From positions 44,642,269 through 44,706,268 of the forward strand of contig OX457031.1 in NCBI GenBank assembly GCA_949752745.1: a stretch of DNA of 64,000 bases. The letters run 5' to 3'. A model generated the notes under the pieces. The model searched no databases. It was not told the DNA's origin and saw only the letters and a list, made by a program, of their open reading frames with translations. Numbering within the stretch: position 1 is the stretch's first letter; every line of letters starts with the position of its first letter. Made by a program: the position numbers and the translations under genes. This document shows positions 50,001 through 58,954 of the stretch, piece after piece. This DNA comes from Protula sp. h YS-2021. Taxonomy: Eukaryota > Annelida > Polychaeta > Sabellida > Serpulidae.

Positions 50001-50597
50001 ATGAAGAACCTGTCTGACGGGCAGAGATGCCGTGTGATTTTCGCCTGGCTAGCGGGGCGGGCCCCACACCTGCTGCTGCTGGACGAACCCACCAATCACC
50101 TGGACATGGAGACCATAGACGCACTAGCTGAGGCCATCAATGACTTCGATGGCGGCCTCTTGCTTGTTAGTCACGACTTCAGACTCATTAGTCAAGTAAG
50201 TCATTGCTACTCCTTTGTTTTATTGTATTGTGCTGTTATTTGCTTTTTTTTTTTTTTTTTGTAAAATCGTACTAAACGACTGTCATTTTTACAAATACCT
50301 CGTGATCAAGGCTGTTGGTGGATCTGTCTGATGTGTCACGATTCAGTTGTGAAAGCCCCTGCGATGACCCCCCCCTTCCCCTCCCCTCCCCCCCTCCCCC
50401 CCCCCCAAAAAAAAAAAAAAATTTGATAGGGTGGAAAGCTGAGAGTGTGTTACTGTTTCTGTGACCAGGTAGCGGACGATATCTGGGTGTGTGAGAAACA
50501 GACGGTGACGAAGTGGGAGGGCACGATCTTCGATTATAAGGAGGACATTATCAAGAGGCTGGAGAAGGAAAAGAAGCGTCGTGAACGTCAAAAATAA
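32535..50597 (+). CDS. ABCF2: ABCF2, ATP-binding cassette subfamily F member 2 (15 coding exons)
   Basis: A soluble ABC-F ATPase with two ATP-binding domains and no membrane segment. ABC-F proteins act on ribosomes and translation, and the exact role of ABCF2 is less settled. Exons: 32535-32615, 33481-33568, 34820-35017, 35277-35396, 36060-36143, 37338-37462, 37738-37880, 38186-38288, 38726-38821, 47643-47762, 47996-48085, 48577-48750, 49249-49377, 49992-50195, 50469-50597. All junctions are GT/AG and phases agree, giving 625 codons from ATG 32541 to TAA 50595-50597, close to the ~620-635 of animal ABCF2. ABC1: Walker A GSNGCGKS (121-128), signature FSGGWR (234-239), Walker B LLLDEP (255-260), H-loop H288. 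Linker: about 305-385, rich in Lys/Glu. ABC2: Walker A GPNGAGKS (435-442), signature LSDGQ (522-526), Walker B LLLLDEP, with D546/E547, and H-loop H576. The N-terminus is Lys/Gln-rich (MPSDLKKRK). All catalytic motifs are intact, so the gene is probably functional despite its repeat-filled introns. Confidence 0.95.
32967..33437. mobile_element. MITE-like element with ~90-bp terminal inverted repeats, intron 1
   Basis: Left arm 32970-33057 (TATTATTTAAAATAATAATT..., TTCTGAAGCAAATGAGAAAC, GGTAGGCTATTCCGGAATAG) is the reverse complement, with a few mismatches, of 33352-33436. The interior has no open frame. It lies in ABCF2 intron 1 and ends about 43 bp before the exon 2 acceptor. A diverged relative in the opposite orientation lies at 49505-49852 in intron 13. 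Confidence 0.8.
33481..33568 (+). CDS. ABCF2: ABCF2 coding exon 2
   Basis: Acidic, Gly/Asn-rich N-terminal segment ([13 protein letters not shown]...), phase 0 to phase 1. It is the least conserved part of the protein, so this exon rests on splice signals and frame more than on similarity. Confidence 0.75.
33610..33770. repeat. TA run and small palindromic repeats, intron 2
   Basis: An (AT)n run at 33611-33634 is followed by TGTTACAG and several copies, in both orientations, of AGCGAATCTGTAGATTCGC-like sequence to 33752. The TATATGTTACAG start matches that of the long inverted-repeat element at 40310, but no matching far end was found here. Confidence 0.5.
34300..34440. repeat. degenerate TCAACCCACC repeats, intron 2
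   Basis: About seven copies of a roughly 20-bp degenerate motif built on TCAACCCACC. Confidence 0.5.
34820..35017 (+). CDS. ABCF2: ABCF2 coding exon 3
   Basis: Encodes the start of ABC1: [37 protein letters not shown] and RRYGLI, very close to vertebrate ABCF2. Phase 1 in, phase 1 out, splitting the first Gly of Walker A. Confidence 0.93.
35277..35396 (+). CDS. ABCF2: ABCF2 coding exon 4
   Basis: Encodes Walker A (GSNGCGKS) and the ABCF2-typical [20 protein letters not shown]. Ends AAAACAG|GTCAGG. Confidence 0.93.
35797..36054. repeat. 13-copy ~20-bp minisatellite abutting the exon 5 acceptor
   Basis: Thirteen copies of GGGAGCCATGTTTTATTTTT, varying 19-20 bp, two with CCCTG for CCATG. All three forward frames are open because of the repeat. 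The last copy runs into the acceptor (TTATTTTGCCAG, ending 36059). Confidence 0.95.
36060..36143 (+). CDS. ABCF2: ABCF2 coding exon 5
   Basis: Encodes [20 protein letters not shown], the helical arm inserted in ABC1. Phase 1 to phase 1. Confidence 0.92.
37338..37462 (+). CDS. ABCF2: ABCF2 coding exon 6
   Basis: Encodes the rest of the ABC1 helical arm ([31 protein letters not shown]). Ends CTCCC|GTAAGT, phase 0. Confidence 0.92.
37738..37880 (+). CDS. ABCF2: ABCF2 coding exon 7
   Basis: Encodes the ABC1 signature (FSGGWRMR) and Walker B ([20 protein letters not shown]). Ends AAATC|GTAAGT, phase 2. Confidence 0.95.
38186..38288 (+). CDS. ABCF2: ABCF2 coding exon 8
   Basis: Encodes the ABC1 H-loop ([20 protein letters not shown]). 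Ends TACGGT|GTAAGT, phase 0. Preceded by a long C/T tract (38090-38130). Confidence 0.93.
38726..38821 (+). CDS. ABCF2: ABCF2 coding exon 9 (linker), the founder of the exon array
   Basis: 32 codons, phase 0 at both ends: [20 protein letters not shown] then [12 protein letters not shown]. It forms the first part of the linker between the two ATPase domains, the region that in ABC-F proteins reaches toward the ribosomal P-site tRNA. Acceptor GTTGCAG, donor AAG|GTATCA. Nine further tandem copies follow immediately. Confidence 0.93.
38822..39825 (+). repeat. 113-bp tandem array of exon 9 copies in intron 9
   Basis: After the genuine exon, the 113-bp unit (89 bp of exon 9 plus 24 bp of adjoining intron) recurs at exact 113-bp steps; GATGGGA lies near 38903, 39016, 39129 and so on to 39694. 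A tenth, truncated copy ends near 39825. Each of the eight full extra copies keeps the donor AAG|GTATCA. The sequence between copies is GTATCATTTCTCAG or a variant without AG. Copies 4 and 7 have two in-frame TAGs each. Read from the CTCAG acceptor, a unit is 99 nt, phase 0. Confidence 0.93.
40140..40190. repeat. poly-G run, intron 9
   Basis: A run of about 18 G at 40173-40190. Length is unreliable in assemblies. Confidence 0.8.
40310..42173. mobile_element. 1.86-kb element with ~135-170-bp terminal inverted repeats, intron 9
   Basis: The left arm 40310-40446 (GTTACAGTAAATCTGTGTAA...) and right arm 42005-42173 are reverse complements with few differences over about 130 bp. Both are flanked by ATAT, a possible target duplication. 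Each arm contains smaller palindromes (GGAATTACGTGAAATTAC). The 1.5-kb interior has no transposase. Two ~90-bp direct copies (about 40610-40705 and 41460-41540) bracket a block of short cassette repeats (40720-41250). A 33-bp repeat lies at 41794-41905. It is non-autonomous and of uncertain superfamily. Confidence 0.85.
41785..41910. repeat. 33-bp minisatellite, four copies
   Basis: TTGATTTGAGTAAAGACATG-based unit repeated four times with small changes. Confidence 0.85.
43640..43662. repeat. poly-A run, intron 9
   Basis: A run of about 20 A, possibly the tail of a retroposed sequence whose body I cannot define. Confidence 0.6.
43890..44290. repeat. tandem cassette, ~190-bp monomer, two copies
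   Basis: Headed by CCGTCCGTCCGTTCG, followed by two copies containing CCGAAACT, ATCCTAGGCATATGC, GAAGTTGTGCAA(C/T)GTCGT and TTGCCAAAATGGCGACTTGT. Confidence 0.8.
44440..45010. repeat. tandem cassette with GAGGGATATAG head
   Basis: Begins with TGCAACGGAGGGATATAG and GTCCGTCTGTCCC. Two diverged units with GGTTAGAGATAGGGCGATTT or a variant (about 44815 and 44940) follow, related to those at 29830-30055. Confidence 0.7.
46970..47068. repeat. (ATT)n microsatellite, intron 9
   Basis: About 30 TTA/ATT units. The open frames of Ile, Leu or Tyr runs across it are repeat translations. A T-rich run lies just before (46880-46960), and a poly-G run follows at 47141-47151. Confidence 0.95.
47440..47590. 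repeat. ~45-bp minisatellite, three copies, upstream of exon 10
   Basis: GAGAACSAGCTGACGGTC-type units at about 47455, 47499 and 47540. The array ends some 60 bp before the exon 10 acceptor. Confidence 0.7.
47643..47762 (+). CDS. ABCF2: ABCF2 coding exon 10 (linker)
   Basis: 40 codons, phase 0 at both ends: [20 protein letters not shown] then [16 protein letters not shown]. Second half of the interdomain linker, closely matching the family. Confidence 0.94.
47996..48085 (+). CDS. ABCF2: ABCF2 coding exon 11
   Basis: [30 protein letters not shown]: the first strands of ABC2. Phase 0 at both ends. Donor AAG|GTGAGT. Confidence 0.94.
48269..48555. repeat. 41-bp minisatellite, seven copies, upstream of exon 12
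   Basis: Seven exact 41-bp steps of CTTGTCACTTTATTCATCAC then CCAGTGACACGCAGCATATCG, with 1-3 changes per copy. It ends 21 bp before the exon 12 start. Confidence 0.95.
48577..48750 (+). CDS. ABCF2: ABCF2 coding exon 12
   Basis: 58 codons with the ABC2 Walker A ([20 protein letters not shown]). Phase 0. Donor CACCAG|GTGTGT. Confidence 0.95.
48985..49248. repeat. degenerate ~16-32-bp repeat containing the exon 13 acceptor
   Basis: About a dozen degenerate copies of TTTACAGCATTTTGACC or TTTGCAGCATTTTGACC. The true acceptor of exon 13 (CTATTTACAG|CATCTG) is itself the last copy, so the intron holds many decoy CAG|CAT sites. Confidence 0.85.
49249..49377 (+). CDS. ABCF2: ABCF2 coding exon 13
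   Basis: 43 codons ([20 protein letters not shown], then [12 protein letters not shown]), the helical part of ABC2 ahead of the signature. Phase 0. Donor CAG|GTAAGG. Confidence 0.93.
49505..49852. mobile_element. second, diverged copy of the intron 1 MITE, inverted, intron 13
   Basis: Shares TTCTGAAGCAAAT, AAAATATCGGTAG, CAAAAGGTAAGAATTTAC-type and AAGAATTCTTATTT segments with 32967-33437, with the interior in reverse orientation. Its inverted repeats are more decayed. Confidence 0.55.
49992..50195 (+). CDS. ABCF2: ABCF2 coding exon 14
   Basis: 68 codons with the ABC2 signature ([10 protein letters not shown]), Walker B ([20 protein letters not shown]) and H-loop ([12 protein letters not shown]). 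Phase 0. Strong C/T tract before the acceptor (GATACAG). Noticeably GC-richer than the introns. Confidence 0.96.
50469..50597 (+). CDS. ABCF2: ABCF2 coding exon 15 and stop
   Basis: [20 protein letters not shown] and [17 protein letters not shown], ending in a basic tail and TAA at 50595-50597. The tail is shorter than in vertebrate ABCF2. Confidence 0.94.
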   Translation, partial: VADDIWVCEKQTVTKWEGTIFDYKEDIIKRLEKEKKRRERQK

Positions 50598-50700
50598 ATA
50601 GAGCTTAATTAATAAATAAATAAATAAATAAATAAATAAAAAAGACTCAGTCATCTTGTGGGAAATATTGCCAACAATAATAAACAAATCTCATACTGGG
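50598..50700 (+). terminator. ABCF2 3' UTR with AATAAA repeats
   Basis: Overlapping AATAAA hexamers at 50610-50640 (an AATA repeat) and AATAAA-like sequence near 50677 supply several possible polyadenylation signals within 100 bp of the stop. Confidence 0.55.
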
Positions 50701-52814
50701 AATGTCTTGTGTCAAAATTCTTATTGAGCAGATGTTTTAGACGTGTTGATTTTTTTTAGCTGTCTTGGAATAACTGGAATATTTTGCTCACTTCTGTTTT
50801 TATTTCCGGATTTTAAATGGGAAATGTAAGAAAGAAATGAAAAGATTGCATGGAATGGGGTGGGGGGGATATCTTTCCCACTAACAAATGTGAAATGAGC
50901 GATATTGGATGAGTGTAGGAAACGTTTAAATTGTGGCTTCAACTGTTTGATGTCTGCGCTGAAGCATAATGCTGCATTTTTTGTATGGATGTAGAATTCC
51001 GTCGAATTTTCGATTTGTCTCGTGTTCATTATAAGCCCCCACAATATATCAAACAAATAAAAAACCGTAGATTTTTTGTTGAGGGTACAATTAAGCACTG
51101 TTGACTAAGTGACTTTTTTCCCGAAGGCTCATGGGGCTCAGTCTAATTGAAATATATAGAGAATCATGGAAGTTGAATCGTCCTTAATCTGCATTAGTCT
51201 TCGTAAATAAACTAACTTTGACTATACTGTTTTTTCCCCCAAATACAGAATGTGTAAATTCTTGATTGCTTGATATATTGTTAATTCAAATAATAGTATT
51301 TTATAGATATTGTTTAAAAGGTGCCAGAACGCGACTCATGAAAAACGCTTACGACAAAAGGAAAATCAGACAATACGACCACAACATCTACCAGCCATTA
51401 CCATAAACCAGCCAATCACCTTACCCTATGCAGTCACGTGACCATGACGTATGTGTTACACACCAGCTGCCGTGTTTTTTTAAGCACTCAGTGTGAATAC
51501 TGGAGTGAGGACGTGTTAATTTCGAAAGCCTCTCCCCCCCCCCCCGAAAAAAATTAAATAGTAAATTTCAGAAATCAAGTAAAAAAATCAAATCGAAAAA
51601 AAAAATACCTTAAATTTTCTAAAAAATCTAAGAAAAATCAGTTGGGGTTAATGGTTAAGAATTGGGGAATTGGAAATATTGTGTCTCAACTTTCCCGGCC
51701 CGTGGAACTATAAAGGAAACGGATATCTACCTCCAAAAAACTGCAGCATCATGTCTTACACTTCTTAGGCAATTAATTACGAATGTGTGTTTTTATTGTT
51801 TTATTATATTTGTGATAAAATAGGGTTTACTGCAGCATAAGAATCAAATTTTAGGTGGAGTTAATGGCTCTGCCCGCCCGTTACATAAGCCCTTTTCGGG
51901 AAACTTTTAGCTGTAGATGTACTGTTGTAGAGTGCACCCTCACCCTCCCCTGGTTGCAAACATTAAAAACAAAAATTTAAAAAGTACGCAGTGTGTGTTT
52001 TAGAAATTTTGATGTTTTCAGGACTGCAAAACAGAATATGCAGTTTTAAGTTTCTTTTCGTATTTTAATTTGTGATAACAGCTTTAAAAAAAAAACCGAC
52101 GCTGCTTTTAAATTTGGCATATTTTTTTTTTACGAAATGAAATAAAATGAATAAAATAACGATAATTTGGCTCCAGTGAGTCGTTTCATGCCATGAAGCA
52201 CTGTATTTGTGTATATATATATATATAAATATATTATTTATTATGAAGTCGCAGGAACAAAGTGGAGTTTGTTATTTTTAATGCAGAATTAATTCAGTTG
52301 GTATGAAGATCGTCACACCGATTCATTGTGTCCACTAATAGATGCGTCTTATCTAGAGATATGTATTATCTACGGATATGTATTATCTACGGATATGTAT
52401 TATCTACGGATGTGTATTATCTAGGGATAAATCTTGTCTAGGGAATTCTTTACAGTCTATGCATTTATATATAGGAAATTAATAATACTGCGTTGATAAG
52501 TTTTCGTATTGTGATGTAGTTAGAAATTCTACAGCGCTGCAATTAGAGATTCTACTGTTTGAAAAAAAAGTTAGAGAATTTAACAGTTGTAATGGCATTA
52601 ATTCAATTTTTCAGCTATTGAAATGTTTGCTTGTTAAAATTGAATATATGAATTTTCGTGAGAGTATTAAAAGAATAAGAATGTTGTCTTAAATTTTATG
52701 CGAGTTTTTCATAAACCGCCAGGCCTCTTATTCGCCGATAACCTACGATAACTTACGATAAGCTACTTAACCTGCTCAGTTATTTCTCACCACTGTCAAA
52801 TCATGAAAACACTT
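50701..52814. other. unassigned intergenic sequence
   Basis: AT-rich, with no gene recognised. It contains short homopolymers, a TA run (52215-52228) and an 18-bp minisatellite (52345-52445). The minus-strand frame 50721-51098 has no family resemblance. Confidence 0.4.
52345..52445. repeat. 18-bp minisatellite
   Basis: About five copies of TATCTACGGATATGTATT with changes. Confidence 0.85.
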
Positions 52815-53650
52815 GTTTTATCCTCCATGCAACGGAGGGACATAGTCAGGAGCTCGTCTGTCCGTAGGCTTGTCCGGACTACATCTCGTAAACCCTAGGC
52901 GGGATTGTTTGAAATTTTACGCACGAATAGAACACATATAGCAGGTGCTCAATGTCGTATTTGTCGGATTAATGAAATAATGTCAAAATGACAAAACTTA
53001 GAACTTAGTTTATTTTCGATGTCATGTCCAGCTTTGAACTCCACAACTATTAACCGGATTGTTTTGAAATTTCACACACGAACAGAACACATATTGTAGA
53101 TGTTCAACGTCGTATTTTTGTTCAGATTCAAGAAAAGTTGCCAAAAGGATAGTATTTTGAAATTTGGTAAAACTTGCGTATTTTCGATGTCATTTACAGA
53201 CTGTATCTGCAAAACTATTGATCAGATTGTCTTGAAATTTCACACGTGGATAAAGCACATTGAAAGTGTGCGACGTGCGGTATATTTCTTCGGGTTCACT
53301 TCACATATTTTCGTCGTCGTGTTGAGGCGGGATCTCCAAAAAACGATTCGCTGAATTGTGTTAAAACCTCACACACGTATGGAGCTCATACGAAAATGTG
53401 CAACCTTGTATTTGTGCTGGGATTTATGAAAAAAATTTAATGACAGTATTAAGAAATTTAGTATTTTTTTAACGTTTTGATATAATTTTGTCGGCGAAAG
53501 GAAACGTGTCGTCCAGGCTGTGTCTATTTGTTGGATCATTTTAAAATCTCGCACACGGATAAAATCATTTAACGTGTGAAACGTCGTTGCTTTTTTTTTT
53601 GGGGGGGGGGGGATTCGTGAAAAGCAATTCATCGTAAATCCATTTCAGGA
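52815..53650. repeat. tandem cassette, ~165-bp monomer, about five copies
   Basis: Begins with TGCAACGGAGGGACATAG and GTCTGTCCG, then diverged monomers sharing ACCGGATTGTTTTGAAATTT, CACACACG and CAACGTCGTATTTTTG (about 52890, 53050, 53215, 53345, 53525). Confidence 0.8.
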
Positions 53651-53699
53651 CTTTTTCTAGTCATATTTTCCAAGATACAGTTCTTCTGTTTAGTTTTTT

Positions 53700-55500
53700 G
53701 ACCAGGCGACTTTGTCTGGCCGATTTATCACACCAGTTTGGACATGGCATCAGTTCAAAGTGCTTCTGCCACAATTTTGATTCGATTGTCTTCAAATTTT
53801 GCATAATTTGCTGGGATGTTTCATTATTATTATTTTTTTTCGATTTTATGTTTGTTCTCCCACAATTTTTAATGGATTCCTTTTTTTAATTTTGTGTGAT
53901 AGTTCGCTAGGTAGGCCTCCCTTGAAATATTGCCTTTTTTGGTAATCCACCAAAAATTGACCTAATACGGGGGAGGGGGGGGGAGCATTTAAAATTTTTG
54001 CGTGGCAAATTTTCAAAATGCTTCTCCGACAATTCTGATCTGATTGTCCTGAAATTTTGCATAGATGTTCACTAGGAGAACCTTTCTTGAAATTTGCTGT
54101 TTTGGGATCCACAAAAATTGACCAAATTGGCATTTTTTTTAAATTTATTGATGGCCAGTTTTCAATATGGTTCTTTTCTAACAATTTTGAATCGGATCCC
54201 TTTATAATTTTGTATGAGTGTTCCTAAGTGGTCAACTTTTGAAATGTTCTTTTTGACGATCCGCGAAAAATTGCTAAATGGGAGGGCATTTATAATATTT
54301 TCGTTGCCAGTTTTCAAAATGCTTCTTTTCCCACAATTTTAGTCGCGTTCCTTTCCACTTTTGTATGATTGTTCCCTAGATAGTACATCAGTAAGCTATC
54401 TCTTGAAAGGTTTTTTTTTGGCGACCCCCCCCCCTCCCCCCCCCCCCAAAAAATGGCTGAATTAGGGCATTTTTTTTTTTTTGTAGCCAATTTTGAAAAT
54501 GCTTCGAGTCCCACAATTTGATTGGATTCCTTTCCAATTTTGTATGATTGTTCTCCAGATGGTCCTCTTATGAAAGGTTTTTTTTTTTTGCGACCCGCCG
54601 AAAACTGGCCAAATGATGAGGGGGGGGGGGGGGGGGGGTGGGATTCATAATATTGAAAGCCAATTTTCAGAATGCATGTTCCACATTTTGATCGGATTAC
54701 CCCTCAAATCTTGCATAAACGTTCAGTAGGATGTCCTCTCTTAAAAAAATTACTTTTTTGGGCAATACCCAAAAAATCTTTTGTGGGGGGGGGGGGGGAT
54801 TTTAAAAACTTTTTGGTAGCCGTGTTTCATAATGCTTCCACTCCCACAACTTGGATCGGATTCCTTTCAAATTTTGTACGAATGTTTACAAGGTTGGTCT
54901 CGTTTGAAAGGTTTTGGGAATCCGCCAAAAAATTGTTTGCTTGCCAGTTTTTGAAATGTATCTTCTCTAACAATTGTAATCGGATTGTCTTAATCTTTTG
55001 CACAAATGCTCACTAGGAAGGGTTGTCTTGAAAATGTACTTTTTTTGGCTATCCACCAAAACCGACCAAATGGGGACGGGGAACATATTTTAATTTTTTT
55101 GGTAGCACATTTTTCAAATGCTTCTTCTGCAGGTTTGATTAGATTGCCTTCAAATTTTGCTTAAATATTTCCTAGGTGCTCCTCTGTTGAGCAATTAATT
55201 TTGTTGTTCTTGTTGTTGTGTTTTTGTGCAATTGTGCAATTTTTTAGAGGACTTTCAAAACGCTTCTATGATTTTGACCGGCTTCCTATAAAATTTTTGG
55301 TACGAATGTTCCCCAGATTCCCTGTTTCGAGAAATTGCTTTCTTTGGCGATAATTCAGAAACTGGAGAGTGGGTTGCTATTTTAGATCTTTTTGTTTTCC
55401 AAAAGCGTTTAGCTACTGCAGTTTGATAAAATTTATTCGAAATCATAGAATAATACTCTTCGTATGACGTTTTCTTTAAAAATTGCTCGTGCCACCCTTT
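53700..55500. repeat. tandem array, ~150-180-bp diverged monomers, about ten copies
   Basis: Monomers share AATGCTTCT, CCACAATTTTGATCGGATT, CCTTCAAATTTTG and GTTCMCTAGG segments, followed by TCCGCCAAAAATTG. Starts lie near 53760, 54018, 54168, 54318, 54500, 54670, 54832, 54955, 55116 and 55260. Several hold G runs of variable length (53980, 54620, 54785). Copies are far more diverged than in the 179-bp satellite, and no gene is present. Confidence 0.85.
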
Positions 55501-58500
55501 GAAAGTTTTGGGGACCGCCGACTGTTACATCTGTCAATCCGTTTCGAATGATATATATATAATGGATCTATCAGTGGGTAGGTGCAGGTTATATTTATTA
55601 TGATCTTGACCCAATTTTAATTTCACACTTGCCGCCGTCTTGAATTTTGCCACAATATCTCCGAAACTACTTAACAGGTCCTCGTCATATTATACACATG
55701 GTGACCATGTGAAAATCAAGCCCAGGATGGTTTCGGTTAAAAATGGCTGCCAGCCGCCATCCCGTAGTTTTTCCGCATGTTGATGTTTAACAAGTTATCA
55801 CAAAACAACTGACATCTGGGGAGACCTGTTGTTACGTCACCCTCTTTTTGAGTACCGGTACTATCTTCACGGAATTCCCAGTTGGTCTGCGGAGTAAAAG
55901 GCTGTTATACACAACAGACAGAACCTCAATAGAGGTTGGCTGTTGGACAAGAACGGTTGTTAACACGATAAAACAAAAACTACTTGACCGATCATCACTA
56001 AATTTTAGACAAGGCTTAACCATTTCTAAAACACGTTTGGATTTTATTTTGGGTGTTAATCGAGAACCAGGGGGGGGGGGGGGAGTTGGTAGGGGGAGAA
56101 CGCCGGGGGGGGGGGACCGCCTAGACCCAGTAATTCATCCAAAATGTCTAAATTCATTTAGCGTTGCCTCAAACTATTTCTCTCTATATAAAATGAAAAT
56201 AAATTAAAGCAGCATTCATATAGAGAAACTATTTCTCTGGATTTAAATTACACGTTATATCTAACGGGCATAAACACTTCAAAACTGAATATATTTTATC
56301 TCTTGATGCGTTAAAAGTTGGTAGCAATCTGTACTAGCGCCGAATTGTGTTGTTATATTAAGTCTCATTGCAGATTAAAAACTCCAGTCTTTGTAAAAAA
56401 TGCGCATACTTTTTGTTACCTTAAAATAAAACAGGATTCTGAGTAATTCGGTATGATAACATGTTAACCTAAATTTTTGGTTTAAAAAAAAGACCACTTT
56501 TTGACAAGCCAAAATTAGGTTCTATAATATAAAACCTCACAAGTAAGACCACCTCAGAAAAACGACCCGTATGACATAGTCTGATGGATAGTCCAATATA
56601 AAAATCTCATATTTGAATAATAAATGTCAATTTTCTGCAATAATTAAAATGTTTTGGTTGTTACCGTTTTCCGTTAACGCTAAGACAAAATACCCTTGGT
56701 CTATGAAGAACTACAAGGAAAATAATATCCCGGTGAAGGGAGGGGGTGGGGATAACTGTGAAAGTAATCATGTGTGACCCGGAAGGCAGAAGACACCGGA
56801 ATCGGTCCTTCTGAGCGTCAACAGTTTAAAAAAACGCGAAATAACCTATAAAAATAGATCTTAAAACATGTTGAGCTCTGTAAACCTTTTCCCTCTTTCG
56901 CCAAATGCATATAGTGATTTCTTCGAACAGACTTGAATGAGTCACTGCAGTAATCAATAGGTCGCGAGTTCAAGCCAATGGGGCGGAAGGGGGGGGGGCA
57001 AACATATGGCCCACTGAGCGGATCACAAAATCGGTGGGGGAAAGGCTGTTATTGAGCAAGAAGTGAACAAGTTCAGCGAATTTTCGTTTTAATGACAAAA
57101 GAGAACTCGTCGTATAACGTTGGGACGACGTCCAATAGACGTCGTGATCTGATATCAGTAACCGACGTCGAGACCAGACGCCCCATTTCTTATACATACA
57201 ACCAGAGACGAACCAAATTCGGATGTCATGTGCCGACGCCATTTTGTCTTCTGGCTGAGTGTCCACTGCAGCCATCTTGATTTTTCCCACAATTTCTTGA
57301 AAACTTGTAAACAACTCTACGGATCCTCATGAAACGATATCTTGTTTCATCTTCGGTCGTTTTTAAAGGCATTTGGATAAGAAATGCCTAGACACTTTTC
57401 TTCCCGAGACCGAAGAACTCTCTACTTAGAATGACGGTCCCGAAACCAGTCCCAAAAGTGATTTTCAGATAATCAACCCATGTATAGGATCCGTAAAGTT
57501 GCTTAGGAGTTCTTGTTTTTTTCCGAGAAATTGTGGGAAAAATTAAGATGCGGCTCGGGGCGATTTTGAATTCACTACAAAAGTGCTTTGTAATAGTTGA
57601 GCCCTGATTAATATTTGGTGATCTATAAACCAAATATCACAAATAATGGGAAACTGATTATCACGTTAGGAGTAACAGACGTTGACGGACGGACGGGAGG
57701 GCAACACTCAGATCTATAGCCCACCCCCGTTTTTTTAAGGATTTTGGATGAGAAGCCACATTTTTTTTTGACAGCCCAGTTCTAAGAATGACCGTGATAT
57801 TTGCAATAATAACAATGCAGATTGCCAATCTCAAATTATAACAAAAAGGTTGAGCTTCATGGAAAATATTTTAAATATTCCTAATAAAATGCCAACTGTA
57901 GCTTTTTCATGTTACGTCAGCATTGTGATGTCTTTATGATTTTTATAGTATGTTTATTCATCGAAAGCCTGAGCTTCACAACTACGTAAACACAAATATC
58001 AAGTGTTGCAGATTTTGATCGTGTTTTCTGATGGCAGCTAATTAGCTAGGCCCACGTAGATTTCTGAACTGAATACAATACGAATTCCAGTGACGCTTCT
58101 ACGATATTTACATCATCACCCTTATTGGTTTCTCGGTAATTTGCGCAGTTTTTCTTATCAATTCTGTGTGACATTTCTTTAGTAAGTAGAACATTCAGCT
58201 TTTACGCAGAATCATTTTTACCACTTGTTTTGTTCGTAGAATAATAACTGGTCCAGGTGTCATATTTCGATATTTTACTGGCAGTCATGAACCCAGAACA
58301 TAATGAAACGTTATTTTCTCAGAAACGGTAATTTTTTAAAATGGATCTACTTCTATTTGGTGACAAACATATCACTTCTTTAATCTTTTAAAACTGCAGT
58401 CACGTTTCAAGAAATCTGTTTTAACTGTTCTATATGCGTTTTTCGACCGAACTCGCAGAAAGTTATTTCCCAGTTTCAGCCAACTATGCGCTATGATAAA

Positions 58501-58585
58501 AAGAAACTTAGAATTTGAATCGGTAAGTGAAAAGGAAATCAGGCATTTTGCATGTATTACTGCTTTTTCAAGGTCCGTCTTAAGA
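55501..58585. other. unassigned intergenic sequence
   Basis: No gene recognised. It contains G runs (56070-56083, 56104-56113, 56989-56998) and, at 57670-57745, an inverted-orientation cassette head (GACGGACGGACGGGAGGG). Frames at 55848-56207 and 56970-57314 cross G runs and resemble nothing known. Confidence 0.4.
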
Positions 58586-58589
58586 TTTG

Positions 58590-58954
58590 TCATACTTCTT
58601 TGCTTATAAAAAGTCACATAAACATATGTTGCATTTTCCGAACACAAAATTGCAGGATATCACGTCGATATCGGGCAAAACAATATTGTACAGGTTGGTA
58701 AATCTTTTTAAAATTGGTAAAATATTTTACTTGGAAAAGATAATATTACAGAGGATAACCTCTCTTTGTTAATAAAATACCATATATATCAGTTTAGAGT
58801 CAATGAGGAAAATTTTCACGAGAACGTGTTTATTAGAAACGCAAAATTACGATATTACGCAGACATGCAAACATTACCTGAAGATAAATTAAAATTAAAA
58901 TGGACCTATTTTGGAGAAGTGTTTTCAAACTTAGACGCGAATTTGATATATTGA
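58590..58954 (+). pseudogene. possible LINE 3' end (C-terminal RT-linked region), fragment
   Basis: A frame open from about 58707 to TGA at 58952-58954 reads NITEDNLSLLIKYHIYQFRV, NEENFHENVFIRNAKLRYYA, then LKLKWTYFGEVFSN. Regular amphipathic composition and a LLIKYHIYQxR pattern recall the C-terminal end of L1/Tx1-type LINE proteins. A preceding piece (HMLHFPNTKLQDI, 58624 on) is in another frame. There is no RT core, and identification is tentative. Confidence 0.3.

Noticed and set aside
53369..55446. Several 60-110-codon frames on both strands
   Set aside because: All lie within the diverged 150-180-bp tandem array, and many cross G or T runs.
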